Below are positions 31,169-44,352 of a stretch of DNA of 64,000 nucleotides, one piece after another. Numbering within the stretch: position 1 is the first letter of the stretch; each line of letters starts with the position of its first letter. Under the pieces are notes generated by a model. The model searched no databases. It saw only the letters and a program-made list of their open reading frames with translations, and was not told the origin of the DNA. Source of the stretch: Hydractinia symbiolongicarpus (lineage: Eukaryota; Cnidaria; Hydrozoa; Anthoathecata; Hydractiniidae). A program made the position numbers and the translations under genes. The stretch lies in contig NC_079884.1 in assembly GCF_029227915.1 (NCBI RefSeq), positions 11,346,001 through 11,410,000 of the forward strand, written 5' to 3'.

Positions 31169-34100
31169 CTATTCTGTGGGTAGGGAACCGTCGTTAATAT
31201 CGGCGAATGCAAACACAGTTCTGTCAACGAGTCTTGATATTGTGGTTCTTGTTCTACGCTGAGCAACATTGAAAACACTGTCTTGAAACTTTAAAACTTC
31301 GTGTAATTGACTCCTGATGTCGCGTTGAACATCGGCTCTGTATTTTATTTTAAAATCTTTTAGCTAAATTAAAATAAAGACTGAAGTTATTCTGCTAAAA
31401 ACACCTAGTTAAAACTGAGTATGCTCTCAGAATACGCGTCATGGAGATCGGTTTTATCTTTAATCTTGTTTGAAAGACATCTGCGTACTTTCTTGTAAAA
31501 AAATCCTTATTTTAAGAAGATAAGATCTACAATCGCTAAACATTGGCACTTTTTTAAACTTATGGTTAAGTTGAAATTTTTATTTGATCTATTGCTGCTC
31601 AATGTAGCGGACCCACAGGCTGGTAAATACGTCGTGGAAGCAAAGATGTTGTATGTGCACACAAGCCAGACCTGAACTGATACTGTTGTGTGTCCAAAAA
31701 ACAAAAACGGTGTGGAAGACCATAATAAATTTTAAATTGTTTCGAGTTATTTTAAAAATTAATCAAGGTTCAAACAGACCTGAACTGATACTGAACTGAT
31801 AGTACAAATCATAGATAAAATGTTTACATTGTATTTATTAACTGATACCTATTTTGTTTGGGTTCGTAAAGAAAGGATTATTTTCTAAATATTTGCTTGT
31901 GAAAAGGTTGTAAAAACTAGGTTTTGGTAATAAGAAAATATTTCATATAAACTTCAGTGTATCAATTTTTCAAATACATGTGCAAAAAACAAAACATTCG
32001 CCAGAAGAAGAGTCTATCACACAAATACGACGCCCTGCTGCTTCTTGCTCATTGTTGTGATAAATGTTGATATTAAAAGCAGTTTTTAATTGATATGAGG
32101 TTAAAAGTTACCGTGCTGTATGCCGTGCTGTATAAAGCCTGTAGTGAAGTTTTTTATCCAATCAGCGCAGCGAATTTCCCGTATAAACCGGCTAAAAATA
32201 GCTAACAGTTTCGGTTTCACAAAATGAACTCCAAGATTTCAGTGTCTTTTGTCTCTGCAGCCCGAAGACTAATACCCTGTGTTTTCTCTCAGAGTGCATC
32301 TTTTTTACTATTATATCAGTGTTTCGTCGTCCAAGCAGCTCGTACTAAAACATCACTGTGATGCTTCCGTATGGGTGAATAGTAAAGCACGTCTTATCTG
32401 TTACGTTATATCTTGTATGGCAAACTCCTTCTTAGGCTGCCTTAACTTGAAAAAAAGTTGCTTTATATTTTTGTAATAGTCCCCAGTATATATTCTATAC
32501 TTACCATTTTTTCACCAGAATTAAAACAATGTTTAAACAACTCTTGCTCTTTTATGATTGTGTTCATCTCAGGATTCAACTTGCGGAGTTTATAGTAAGC
32601 ACCCGTTAATGCTTGCCTCGCTCCATAACTTCTTTCCTTTTTATTAGATTGTGGAATTTCTCTTGTTATCTCAGCTGTCTAAAATGTATATAGAATAAGA
32701 CATTACTTTATTTTTCCAATCTCGCTTCCAACTTTCTTTTCTCGATAATGGATAGAATAACTGTAAAGGACAGTATATTTTATTTATTATTTGCAATCCA
32801 CGAAGACTTACCAATGGGGCGCAATATTGATTAAGGTAAATTTCAAATTCCTTCTTTTTCTCAGGAAACCTTCGTTCAATCTCCAAAATTTCTTCTGCTT
32901 CTCTTAACCGGGCGTTAGCTACAGCAGTCTCGTTGATTCTAATAAAAGCTTCAGTAAACATTGCAACGAGAAGATTCAAGGTAATTGTACTAACGAGAAT
33001 AAAATACAGTCCAACGAGTATTTGTGATGTAACTACGTCACTATCTTTGAGATAATCATATTCGTAATCTCCAACGATAGCCAGTAGGTATAGTTGATAA
33101 ACCAGATCATAGAAGGCTTCGTATTCACTACCACTGCTACCTATGATGAAGATAGTATAAATGGCAATAGATTAAACGTTTTCAAAAACATCAAAAACAA
33201 ACAAACAAAAAAGGCAGTAAAAACAACAACAACAACAACAACAACAGAGTTGCTAGATAGCACAGTTACCTTTTTTCTCACCACCAAACAAAACCCAAAA
33301 ACAAACAACAAACGGTATGAAGAATTCAAAAAATAGAAAAGCAGATTTGAACGAAGCAACAGCCGACTCCTCCAACATGGCAATAAATCTACCTAAAGAC
33401 TGTTCATATCTAACGTGACGATTAAGCCTCAACCAAGCAAATAAAATAAAGATGCAGCAGTAGCCCTTCCAGACAGAATTTACTTTGTGCAGTTTTGGTA
33501 ATGAAATATTCAATAAGGTAATAATCCAAGCACCAGTACCAAGCAGCAATGAGAAAAAATCAATGATATTCCAAGTTTCGGCGAAAAGTCCTGTTGTCAA
33601 GCGCTTTGCGCTCTCTTTGGTTTTCTTTAATGTGTATTTTTCGATTATCCAACGAGGATGACAAAATTTCTTTTCGCGTTTACACTGTTCTAATATTCTC
33701 TCCTTTTCTTTCGTCATTCTTTTTCTAGATGCGTCGTATTTGTCAAAGTGCTAAAAACGAAAGTTTATCAGGACATTGTCTATCCGCAAATTGATTTGGC
33801 GTTGAAAGTTATTTTTAAAGTTCAGTCTAGTTAACCACGATAAAACACAGGTTGTAAATTGTAACTGCAGTTTAAAAAACTTCTTTGTAACGATTTTATT
33901 CTTTGAACAGGCCCTACGGAACGGTTTTTAAAGTGCTTGTATTTGTGTGTCAGGAAGGGGGGAAAGCATGTGGTGCAAAATACTCTAAGTGCACATTTTT
34001 CATTTTTCCTTGCCTATTTTATAACCTAGCAAATATGTGGAGGTTAGGGACGAGCCCCCCTCCCCTCGTTAACCTTCTGTGTTGCAGGGCCCGGTGGGGT

Positions 34101-37100
34101 GGCTATTATTACCAAATATCATTAGTTTTAAACATATCAGTAAACCACTAAAAAGTGGCAATGTTGCTTTTCACACATCCTTTATAAGCACAACCTATAG
34201 TGCCCTCCCCAACTTTTCCCTATTCTTAGAAGCATTTTGGTCCCTTTCTGTCACTTTCAAAGTAATTTTTATTTTTGATCTAGAACTTTTCATATATTAA
34301 AAACATTTTCCGGTCTCAATTTTAGTAATTTCGATGTACGTGTTAAAAATGTCAAATTCCAACAAAATTTATAATTACTTATTTTTATATATCTTTAACT
34401 TAAGAGAAAAATTATCTGAAGGTTTTTTACACTTTTGTGAATTTAATCAGCAACATGGACTGATATAGAATAATCAGACGCTTACTAGGTACAACTGATA
34501 TACAGCAATAATCTGTGCAATAGATGACAAGCAAATCTGTGATATATTTCTGTTACTCCATTGGTTATCTCTTTTTTCCGGAATAATAACCGTGATAGTC
34601 CACAACAGTGTGTAAAGAAAATTTATAGCAACATTGAGTCGGATTAAGCGTTTACCAAACTTGTTGGTCTTTAAGTCAATCAATTTTAATATGGCGGGAT
34701 GAGTAACGAGTTGTGTGTCGTCGTGTTGAATAAGTATCTGAAAGAGAATATCATGAAAACTTCTTCACACATACTAAATCTTGTGAGTGCTGTTTTGGAG
34801 ATTTGATTTTTTTTGGTGGGTATGTTTTTGTTATTGTTATTGTTATTGTATATTTGTTGTTTTTGTTTTGGAAAATTTTATATAATTGGGGAAAAAATGT
34901 CAGTCATTTACACAATATCTAGTCCCTTTGTACAGAACTATATTTTACCAACATCTTTTTCTGAAAAGAAAACGCTGGTAAAAAATAGTTCGTGGTTAAA
35001 AAAAAGTTAGTGAGATTGTTGGTTGCTGAAAATGATTGTTTCTCAGTCAATTTTTATTCAGTTAATTTTTTTTATCAACAAGCACTTATCAAAACGCATA
35101 AATATATATTCTCAGGGTTTAGATGAAAAGAAAACAATTTACTTCTAATGCCGTATGATTATCAGCAGGCTTTCTGTATCGCTTCTTTGTTCTTTCTAGT
35201 AAAACGAAACGTCTCTTGCCAAAGCAACTTAGGTAATATTTCTTCTTGCAGTTAATTTTATTAGTTGATATAAACTGATTAAGTGCTGCGTATGCTATGC
35301 TTGTTGGCATTTGTGCGATGATGTGTTCGATAATGGACACTGCATTCTCGTCATAGGAGGCTACCGGCAACCCAAGGTCCAACATATACGAGCACATGTG
35401 TTTCTGACCTTAAAAAAAAGAATAAAAATCCATCTTCGACAAATATGGATCAACTTAATCGAAAAGGCGTATGCTTTATATAAACCTCATTGATATAACA
35501 GCTCGCAAAAATACATAACTATCTTTGGCAATACATATGGTTATATCATTTGTTTTTTTAATTTTTAATAATAAAGAGAATGGAAATATTAAAACTGTTA
35601 ACTTAAATACAGGTTTGGCAAAGTCAGTTTCAATCTTCCATTAATCATTAGGTTTGCTATTTTTCTTAAACATACCTGCTTCAGCAGCCACAAAAAGTGG
35701 CGTTCTTTCCTTGCAATCCCTCTCCAAAGGATTCGCACCTAATTTTACCAGCAGTATAAAAACATCAACAGCATCGTATTTTGCAGCATAATGAATTACG
35801 CTTTGTTGTTCTCCTTTCATCGTCCGGTGATGAATGTTTGCTGAAAAATAAAATCCACAAACATATTGCTCATTTTATTTACGTTTTGTTGTTACAGCTC
35901 AGAAGTTAAAGAAATACCTCCGTTTAGAACCAGCCACTCGACCATATCGACGTAATTGTGCGCTGTAGCAACAAACAACGGAGTTCTTCCCCATTTATCT
36001 GCCACGTCGATGTCTATACCTTTGATTTTCAAAAATTTAGCAAAATCGGTACTCCATTCTCTGGCTACTTCATGCATTAATGTTTGTCCGTACTCATCTT
36101 TAGCGTTTACATCTAAATGGCAGAAGCAGATCTCACGAAGGAGAAAAAATTCTAGCACACTGCTCCATGTTGCTACATACAACTACTTCAGCCTTGGCTC
36201 TAGACGCTATTTTGTAACGTTGCAATTCGGTCCGCCATACTTATGTATACGTACCAGTAACTAGCAAAAAATTTTCAATGCTTACTGCTTTCTTTAGCAA
36301 AACTGGTATTACTTTTATTACAACGTAGTTAACGTATGGTTACCTCACCATTTTAGCAATTTACACATTCTCAAGTCACAGTCTTATCTAGCAACTTACT
36401 CAATGTAGCGTCTCTCCTTTCTTTAGCAACCCACACTCTGTAATCTCACTATTCAATTTATTAACTTAAACATTCTCAACTCGCTTTTCAATCTAATAGC
36501 TGGCTTACACAAACTGGATTCAGTATTAAATCTATTTATTCCCTTATTACAAGCTTACTGCTCTCTTCAGCACTGTCAAATTTAATGACTTTTTATCTTG
36601 CTACTCAAATATTGTACACTTTAGATAAAGGATTAAAAATGTTTACCTGCGTATTTTAATATGTTGTCAATAAAAAGAAAGTCGGCCTTCTGGCGGTCGC
36701 TACTCATACCAAGAAAAGCGAAGTAACTTATCAATAAATTGTTGGCTGTACTATTCTTGTCTTCTTCATCTGTATTTTCCCATTCCAGTTTCAAAAAATC
36801 CGTATCTTTTTTCTTTGTAATTTTTTTTCCTATGGTATCTAAATCAATCAATTATAAACCTCACACTACAATTTTTAGCACTACATGTAAAGTTGTTTCT
36901 TTAGACTTAAGTGACTAGCATTGAAGTGGTTTGGACCTTGTTTAACGATGGAAAGGTCTGTCCACATTAGGTAGTATCAAAATTGCAGTGGTTTGGACAT
37001 TGTTTAACGATGGAAAGGTCTGTCCACATTAGGTAGTATCAAAATTGCAGTGGTTTGGACATTGTTTAACGATGGAAAGGTCTGTCCACATTAGGTAGTA

Positions 37101-38276
37101 TCAAAATTGCAGTGACTTGGACATTGTTTAACGATGGAAAGGTCTGTCCACATTAGGTAGTATCAAAATTCATTTCCAACATTTAATACGGGAAGAGCGA
37201 CTTTCCTGATTAAAAGAGGAAGGAAGTAGAACTACCGATGCTTAGAGAATATTAAACATTAAACTTTTCTACACCGATAATTCGTATATGTTCGCACGAA
37301 GCAACCTGTCAACAATGTAACATAGTTTATTTTATCAATGTTATTGACAAGCTCTTAATAGTTTAGGAATTAGATAAGTTTTTTTTAATTTTGTAATCTC
37401 CTATATTCATAGCCGTATTATGCCTGTGTGTGTCCGCGAGAAAAAATCTGGCAACAAACTCAGACCACCTTGATGCGACAGACAATTTCCCGTGGGTTTT
37501 CAACAACATTTGTTTTTCAGTTATAATTAACAAAGTGAGTTGGTAATAGACTACGTCCCAGTCCCCTTGGTGTTAATCAGAATAGTGTTAATTATTGCAT
37601 GAAATAAACTGATTCCGACGTCTTTTACATCATTTTCAATCTCTTTAATAATAGCCGTATTCTGTCTGTGTGTCCGCGAAAGCCGCGTCCCGTAACGGAA
37701 ACACGAAATTTTTAAAATGCGCACCAATACAAAATGCGATACATTTTTGTCCACTTTGTTGCAACGGGTTAATTTAAAGGGCGGACGTTAACGTTTTTAG
37801 CTTGTATTAATAGACCCTGTTTTTGAGCAAAGGAATTTCCAGTGAAACAATAATTTTAATCACACGTTGTTTGTGGTAAAAACACTCGTCCAATGACGCG
37901 CCAAAGCTGTAATTTTTATATTGTCGCTAACCACGTGCAAGCTATTTGTATACTTAAATAAAATGCTGAGAAATAATTTTGAATATATTTATTGTATTAA
38001 CTTCTAAATACCTTTTAAACTTCCAATCTTGACATCATTGATATGATCACGATCCGTGATTGAAGCCGGTCCATTTCTCCATCTTGAAAAAGCGTTAGTT
38101 GCAGCGCGTTTGCTGGAATTCAATTTTTTTAAATCCAAATTTCTTGTTTCCTCTATTGTCCTGAGACGGTCAACAGATTCAGCCAATTGCTGTATGTTTT
38201 CATCTTCACCTTGGATGTCGCCGTCTGATACATCTGAAATGCTGGCCTCACTAAATACAGGGTTGTTGTACGCCAT
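31169..38276 (-). CDS. Ankyrin-repeat TRP channel, 10 exons, 837 aa
   Basis: Cation channel of the TRP superfamily, assembled by splice sites. Exons (minus strand, in order): 38276-38012, 36838-36647, 36112-35918, 35840-35676, 35408-35143, 34737-34486, 33750-33270, 33140-32812, 32678-32505, 31363-31169. Every junction is GT..AG and phases agree, with the last exon stopping in frame. The cytosolic N-terminus has about four ankyrin-type repeats (residues about 153-300; DEYGQTLMHEVA, DKWGRTPLFVATAHN, CKERTPLFVAAEAG). Six membrane spans follow from about residue 375 (LNVAINFLYTLLWTITVIIP is S1). The pore-loop motif is YLLAIVGDYEYDYL and S6 is VSTITLNLLVAMFTEAF, followed by a helical tail (ANARLREAEEILEIERRF). 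The few ankyrins and the pore suggest TRPA/TRPV relatives, but the subfamily is not settled. Exon 1 is preceded by TTGTTTAG, 8 bases before the ATG, a possible trans-splice acceptor. Reading through the ninth donor would give an alternative tail VSIEYILGTITKI. Confidence 0.88.
33221..33246. repeat. AAC trinucleotide microsatellite
   Basis: About eight AAC units in the intron between TRP exons 7 and 8; they create poly-Val/Thr shadow ORFs that are not genes. Confidence 0.85.
36925..37172. repeat. 62-bp minisatellite, four copies, TRP intron 1
   Basis: AGTGGTTTGGACATTGTTTA begins units at 36925, 36987, 37049 and 37111, each 62 bp and nearly identical (small differences at the first and last units). 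It lies in the first intron of the TRP gene, 90 bp upstream (in gene sense) of exon 2. Confidence 0.93.
37642..37792 (+). mobile_element. Helitron-like element, second subfamily, 3' truncated
   Basis: Starts TCTTTAATAATAGCCGTATT and shares CGGAAACACGAA, AAATGCGATACATTTTTGTCCA and TTGTTGCAACGGG with the 19524-19695 element. The terminal hairpin and CTAG are missing after GGGCGGACG. A related 5' fragment lies at about 37405-37510. Both are in TRP intron 1. Confidence 0.5.
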
Positions 38277-38325
38277 CTTCTTTTCTAAACAAGTGGGGAA
38301 AATCCTAAACGACGAGTTACATTAG

Positions 38326-38832
38326 AAACGAAAATTTTCTGACGGAAAAACTTTGGAATTTTTTTTCTCCGAAAATATTTCCGTCCGAATTTTGTGTCTG
38401 CTGAAAGTTCTTTTGTCCGAAAATTTTGTTTTTTCTATTTTTTTTCTATTTTTTTTTTAAAAGGACCAGTGCATAGAAATTATATATAGGGTAATCAGAA
38501 AATCAATAAAAACTGCAGTTTTTGAACTTAATATTTTTGTTATTTTTATATTTGGCCGAGCCTTTACCTATAAAGTTGAATTCTGAAGACCCTTTTTAAA
38601 TCTTGATTGAATATATGTACACTTTAAATGCTTCTAGCCTTCTTTTTGTGTCATTACCCATAATCATAACTTTTGAAATTTGGTTAAAATTCGTTTAAAA
38701 GACTCACCTATACATTTTTTGACTTTATAATTCTTGTCCGGAATTCTTTCCGCCGTAATAAAAGATTGTGTCCGAAAGTTTTTCTGCCGAAGTTTTTCCG
38801 CCGAAATATTTTCCGCCGGAAATTTTAGTTCC
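38326..38832. mobile_element. MITE-like element with imperfect terminal inverted repeats
   Basis: The left end TTAGAAACGAAAATTTTC, then GACGGAAAAACTTTGG and CCGAAAATATTTCCG, mirrors the right end, reading inward from about 38832: TTAGGAACTAAAATTTCC, GGCGGAAAATATTTCGG, GCGGAAAAACTTCGG. The middle is AT-rich and non-coding. Borders and target duplication are uncertain. It lies just upstream of the TRP start codon and may touch its promoter. Confidence 0.55.
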
Positions 38833-41531
38833 TAATTTACTTGCAGTAGTTTTATTGTGGTAGCGCAAGACCTCTTGTTAACACCTTCTTTTAATAAGCG
38901 TCCATCCCGAAACATTATATTGAATCAGTCAACTTTCTACTAGCCATATATATAATATGCTTGTATAAAAAAGTATTTTCTTCTTGGACATATGTCATTT
39001 AAAATTTTAGGCCTTAAAAAAGGCCTTTAAAATTGAAAAAATAAGTCAATACTCCTTGGGACACAAAACAAAAATACGTTCGAGTTATTTTTTCTGTGCT
39101 AGAATTACAAATGTGATTATATTTATTTGGTTGTGATATGCAATCAATTTAAATTGACTAATAGGCAAAAAATTTGCGCAACCAGAAAATAATTGATTTT
39201 AAACCTCAATTTTCTTCTTCAAACTTTTTCAAAAAAAATGTGAACTACTTTAAAGTTTCCGGATTTAGAATGATATGGATAACCAGTAAATGTATAAAAG
39301 AGACTCTACACCGATTTATTCCATATAATAGAGATAATGTATTTAAAATGTTAATTAAAAAAGGTCTATAATCCAAGATGAAAACCAGAATATTATGTGC
39401 ACAATTCATGTTCTAGCTATATAAAACAGCAATTGAGATGTGAATTAATAAAAACAGACGCAAAAAAAAGTAAACCTTTTAGATCTTAGAAAACGCTTTA
39501 AAAAAAGAGAATATAAATTTTCAAATCATTATAACATACAGTATAAAATATCCACTTAATTGTGTGTAAAGCAACCACATTGAGTTCAAAGTGTACTTTT
39601 GTCGCCTCCCCCTTATAGACTACACCCCTGGGTTGTGTATTTCCTGAATATTTACAGCATATAGCCTGACAAGAAAAAAATATTCTTTCTTGTGCGCAAT
39701 TAATTTGTTTTAACGAGAATGACCGTTGTGGTTAAAGCATTTGGTTTGCAATCACCAAATTACAAGTTTCATTTTCATTTTTGTCTGCTCAGCAATAATT
39801 GTGATTTGAGTGATGTTTCTTTTTACGTTTTTTCTAATTTAGTATCGATCTCCAACCTGTCGCAGTTCGAGTAGTACCGACATTGATGCAATATACATCA
39901 TGATGATCAAAATAAGGCCTATAATTCTTGAAAGAATGTCACGCCCATTCACAATTAATGGTGACTTCCACCCCTATAAGTCTGCATTGCACATATCCCC
40001 ACCCTGTCATAATTCGACCAGCTACCCAACTCGGTAACATTTTGCATCGTTTTGATTAGGGATGGTACTTTTTTTAGAACCTATTCACAACTAACAAGCA
40101 GGTCTTAAATAGCACTGTAGGTGTTTATAGTGTATTAAAATTACATATAAAAAAACCGAAAAAACGTCTACCTGTACAGTCTTTAAGCCATGCTTCAGTA
40201 TCTGAGGTAAATACTTTGATGTTTATATTTAGTTCGTAAGCAGAGCTTGTTAAAAACATTCACCAAAGCGAATAACAGATGTCGGCAGATATATCTTTAT
40301 CTTTTGATTTGTTTCTATTAGAAATTAATTTAGTCTAATTATTTTCCTTTTTACAATTAACGTCTGAGATTTTTTAAGTGACATGCAGCACATAAATAGA
40401 AGGAATGTCAAATACTTAAGCGGGTACAAAACTGATAGATTTGCTCGTTATGCAAAACATTTTTCGTTTTCACTATTACAGACAGATTCAACCAATTCTA
40501 AACAATGTTAAACAAATACAGGATGAGATGGAAATCCACTGGAGTGGAATATCTGTTTTATTATCCACATTAAGGTAGAATACTTCGACGAATTATGCAT
40601 AAACAAATTTCATATTAAATTTGTAACACAAAAATTGTTTAATAGCATCCATTTTTTCCCGCCGTTCTCCTCCTTTGAGATTTCAAAACAATAAAGTGCT
40701 TTCTCGAATGAAAAAATCGGAGAAGTGTTAAAATAATTCTGATTTTCAATATCGAATATCTAAAGATATTTGACAGAGCAACTTACTTCTGAGTGGATGA
40801 TAAACTGAGTTACACATTAACTGCCATTAATAAGCAGTTCTGGTGATAAATTTGTACATTGGCAAAAACAAGTTAACATTTCAATGCTTGACAATGTTTT
40901 AACAAAACATTTTTTTACAAATAGAACGACCCATTAGTGCGGATAGAAAGAAACTAAAAAAGTTAGTTGCCCTCATTACCTTAATAGAAACTAAAGAATC
41001 TCTCAAAAGGTTATTATATGTCTGTATTTATCTAAACCAACATTAATTTACGTGGTTGTAAAAAGGGTGTGTATAATTAAAGAAAGACGCTCACTTAATT
41101 TCTTTAATAACGTGTCTAATGCTTGTTGGAAGTGGGCGTTAATACCATATCCAGGGCATTGAAAGGGCGCTGGTACAATAATTAGAAAGTAAAAACTAAC
41201 CTAAAGTTTATAAATGATATGAAAAGTTGCTTCGCTCTTTACAGTTTTAGCAAGGCTGTGTTTGTTTTGTTGTTAGAAAGTTGAGTCACTAGGCGTATAC
41301 ATTTAAAAATCTAATTATTTGTCAAGTTTGATGGATAAAATCTTTGAACAGATTGCTCATGGTTAATATTTCGTTTCCATGAAAGTTAATTAAATTTATA
41401 TTATATTGATGTGTGGGTACGTATGCTTTATAGAATATCAAGCTGGGATGTCAGGTTAAAAAACAATGGGTCTATTATGTAGAACAATAGAGAAAATAAG
41501 AATGATAACCAGCCTGGTTTAAATTTTGATA
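38833..41531. other. Intergenic, no gene recognised
   Basis: AT-rich. At about 39722-39775 GTGGTTAAAGCATTTGGTTT followed by ACAAGTTTC looks like a decayed tRNA-like SINE head (A-box-like, poor B box). Otherwise only short chance ORFs. Confidence 0.4.
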
Positions 41532-41681
41532 TCTATATTATAATACCCGTATACCTCTGTCTGTCCGTCCGTCTGTCCCTCACGCAAAATGGTAGCTTAG
41601 CTGCGCAGGTAGCGAGACGCACGCAATGCGGTATAAAAAGGACGGGCGAACCCTTGGATTTTTCCACGGGCTAACTACTAG
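41532..41681 (+). mobile_element. Helitron-like short non-autonomous element (150 bp)
   Basis: Starts TCTATATTATAATACCCGTA and ends with a hairpin (near CCTTGGATTTTTCCACGGG), CTAACTA and CTAG. The flanking bases are A on the left and T on the right, matching Helitron A^T insertion without a target duplication. No ORF. Confidence 0.75.
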
Positions 41682-43799
41682 TTCTTATAAAAACAAACAT
41701 GTATTTTAATAAATTACGTTGCTTGACTATAATTAATTTTTCTATTCCTTAGTGATACAAGAAAAGAGAGATATTTTGCACTTAAAAAAAAGCCAGCAAA
41801 TTGTTCCGTTTTAGTTTTGTTTTTAAATTATGCTTTTAAGAAATTATTCAGGGCAGCATTTAAGGTCATAAAAGTGATGTTCAGGTGTAGGAAAACGAAC
41901 TGCTATAAATGGCGAATATACTTAAATATACTAACTTTCTTTAATACTTTAAAAAAAATTTTGAAATCCAATTATAAGGATTTCTAATGGCAATGAGTTG
42001 CTAAAAAGGATTCGAAATAAATCCTGATTGTGTTACCAATTTTATCATTCGCCTTTCGTGTATTGTTAGAAATTATTAAATAAAAATCACAGCATGGAAT
42101 ACAGTTGGAGAGAAAAGCCACATGTCTATTTTTCAACGTAAAGTATCTTTAAAAGATATGTTAATTCAATCTCTCAATCATTGTCTTAATGGAAGATTTG
42201 ATCATAAAATTTATTATCATGAGAACATTACATGCGTGCCAAAAAATACAATGTAATCTTAGGCCACCATAGCGTTCTTTACATTTCCCCTTTTTATTTT
42301 TCATTCTTTGCGCCAATATTTGTGATGATGAATTCATCAACTGATCCAACAACTCTACAGGACCTAGAAACGAATTCAAAAGCATCGGGATGTGGCTGAT
42401 TATAAACAAATATTATATTGTATTAAAGTAATTATGATATAAGGTAACAGAAATATCTTATACTAGCTTGTGCCAATTTTGCGTCATAATTCGTTAGTTC
42501 ATTGAAAGCTGATTCATTGAATCATGATTGTCTGTCTTATCTTCGATTGCATTTTTGTGTTAATCCAAGACGGCGAATAAGATATTGTCATCAGATGTTA
42601 TGGGATTTAACACTAATGAGGAAGCACGTTTTGCTATGATTATTTGTGCTAAAGCTTTTCTGGAAAGAACTTTGAAACGAATCTAAATATCTTTTAAAAA
42701 AGGGTTATGCTTTCTTTGGAAATTCTGGCTAAGTTAGGTGGGGTAGACATTAGATTTTCACTTCACGCTCAGTGAAGTGAAGTTTTAAACCTAAGTAAAA
42801 TGTGTGTTGTGTTTATACCAGGATTCACTTCACAGGGAAGTTTTACTTCTGTCAGATACCGAAAGAGAAAATCAAGCCAATGTGTATTTAACTTCTGGGG
42901 TACAATTTAAACAATTCAAAGCTTCTTAAGGGTCGTTTATACAAAGTGTGTTAGGTGTAAACACAAAATATTTCCACTTAAATTTGACCTTAAATTGTAG
43001 AAATAGAATATATACATTAATATTTTGCATAATATTAAAAAAAATGCAAAAATCACAAGTTATGCAAAAAAAAAGGTAAAAGGTAAAAGAAGCCACATTC
43101 TGGCAAATGATTTCATGCCATTATCATTTTGCACCGGTGGACACCCTATGTGTAAACAAACAAGAAAGTTACACCTGTTTAATAACTTTGAATACGTGTA
43201 AGCGACCTCTAAACAGAGACTGAAGTGATTTTCCCTCATATTGGGCGAAATGAAAATTTCTTGTAGCTACCTCCTGCAAATAACGTGCAGAATAAAGAAT
43301 TTTTGGAAACTATGAATCTCAAGGATTATTAGTTGACAAAATGTTAGTGTAGCTTCAATTGTATTACCTTTAAAAGTGGAGGTTATAGTAAAATATAATA
43401 AATCAGATATTGCATATCAATTTTTGTTGAACATCAGAATGCGCCTGCTTAACCTCGGGTTAATTTTATTTTTGATAAATTTTAAGTAGAGATTGAATCA
43501 TTCCAGTATTAATTTTTCTTTGTTTTAAACTTAATTGGCATACCTGATTGGTTAAAATCTTTGAAAACGATTGAAGCTGAAAGTTTGCAAACATCTACAA
43601 ACACTTTTTTGGAAACACGTTAGATTCAATTTAAAGTTTGTCATAATAATAACATGGGTATCGCATACCTTTTTATCGTTAAAAACCAAATTAATATACA
43701 CTTGTTAACACCATGGAGATATAATAAAGAATTACATAGAGGTAACTCATTTGTTATAAACAGACCCTTCATTTTGACCGACCGCTTACGCCAGGTCGG
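41682..43799. other. Intergenic, no gene recognised
   Basis: AT-rich. About 42765-42860 has inverted CACTTCAC/GTGAAGTG words. The minus-strand frame at 42161-42409 (LGPVELLDQLMNSS) is open behind an AG but has no recognised family, so it is left uncalled. Confidence 0.4.
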
Positions 43800-44018
43800 G
43801 TGGTTTTGATTCTATCATGGATCAATTTTACTACCCAATCAGGAAGCGATATAAGAAACAAGGCCTGTGCGTCTGGAGAAGCCCTTTTTTCTTTGTCCAA
43901 CCCCTTAGCCACACAACATCATTTCTTTACATCAGATACTCGGAATCCTCCACCGGAGAGTAGAAACACCCAATCAAAAAACAAATATATATCTCTATAG
44001 TATCGAGATGCGATAAAA

Positions 44019-44250
44019 TGCCGGGAGATAATTGTTCTATAGTTGGATGTCATACTAGACGAAGAAAAACAGGGGTATATTAAGTTGCCCTCCGAGAAAG
44101 TTGATAATAAAGAATAGAGAAGGGTGTGGCTGAATGTGATAACAAAAGGTAGGAAGCGCAATAAGAATTTAAAGCTGTAAATAAAAAAACGATTGAGTTT
44201 ACAACTGCGAAGATATTTTCATGCGAAAGATATAATTACATGTAAGTAGC
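44019..44250 (+). pseudogene. Decayed THAP-domain ORF
   Basis: MPGDNCSIVGCHTRRRKTGVY has the start and C-x4-C (CSIVGC) of a THAP finger. A frame change then gives IKLPSEKVDNKE, a stop, RRVWLNVITKGRKRN and another stop, and a further shift gives YNCEDIF where THAP proteins have the CxxH pair. At least two frameshifts and two stops were seen. It is likely the N-terminus of an old THAP transposon. The open frame just before it (43800-44000) was not recognised. Confidence 0.6.
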
Positions 44251-44352
44251 GTACCTTGAAAAATTACAAAACATTATATCGTGCGGTCCGAAATATAAAC
44301 TCTTTTTATAAAAATAATTGTAGACTCAGAATCATACAAATTCTAAGATTAT

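Noticed and set aside
32463-32504. TRP protein ending VSIEYILGTITKI after exon 9
   Set aside because: The exon ends in a strong ATG|GTAAGT donor and an in-frame, phase-matched exon with a stop exists at 31363-31169; kept only as an alternative.
33094-33383. Two ORFs on opposite strands over the AAC repeat
   Set aside because: Intron of the TRP gene; open only because of the trinucleotide repeat.
42161-42409. Open minus-strand frame LGPVELLDQLMNSS
   Set aside because: Exon-like, but no family, no partner exons and no donor that can be trusted.
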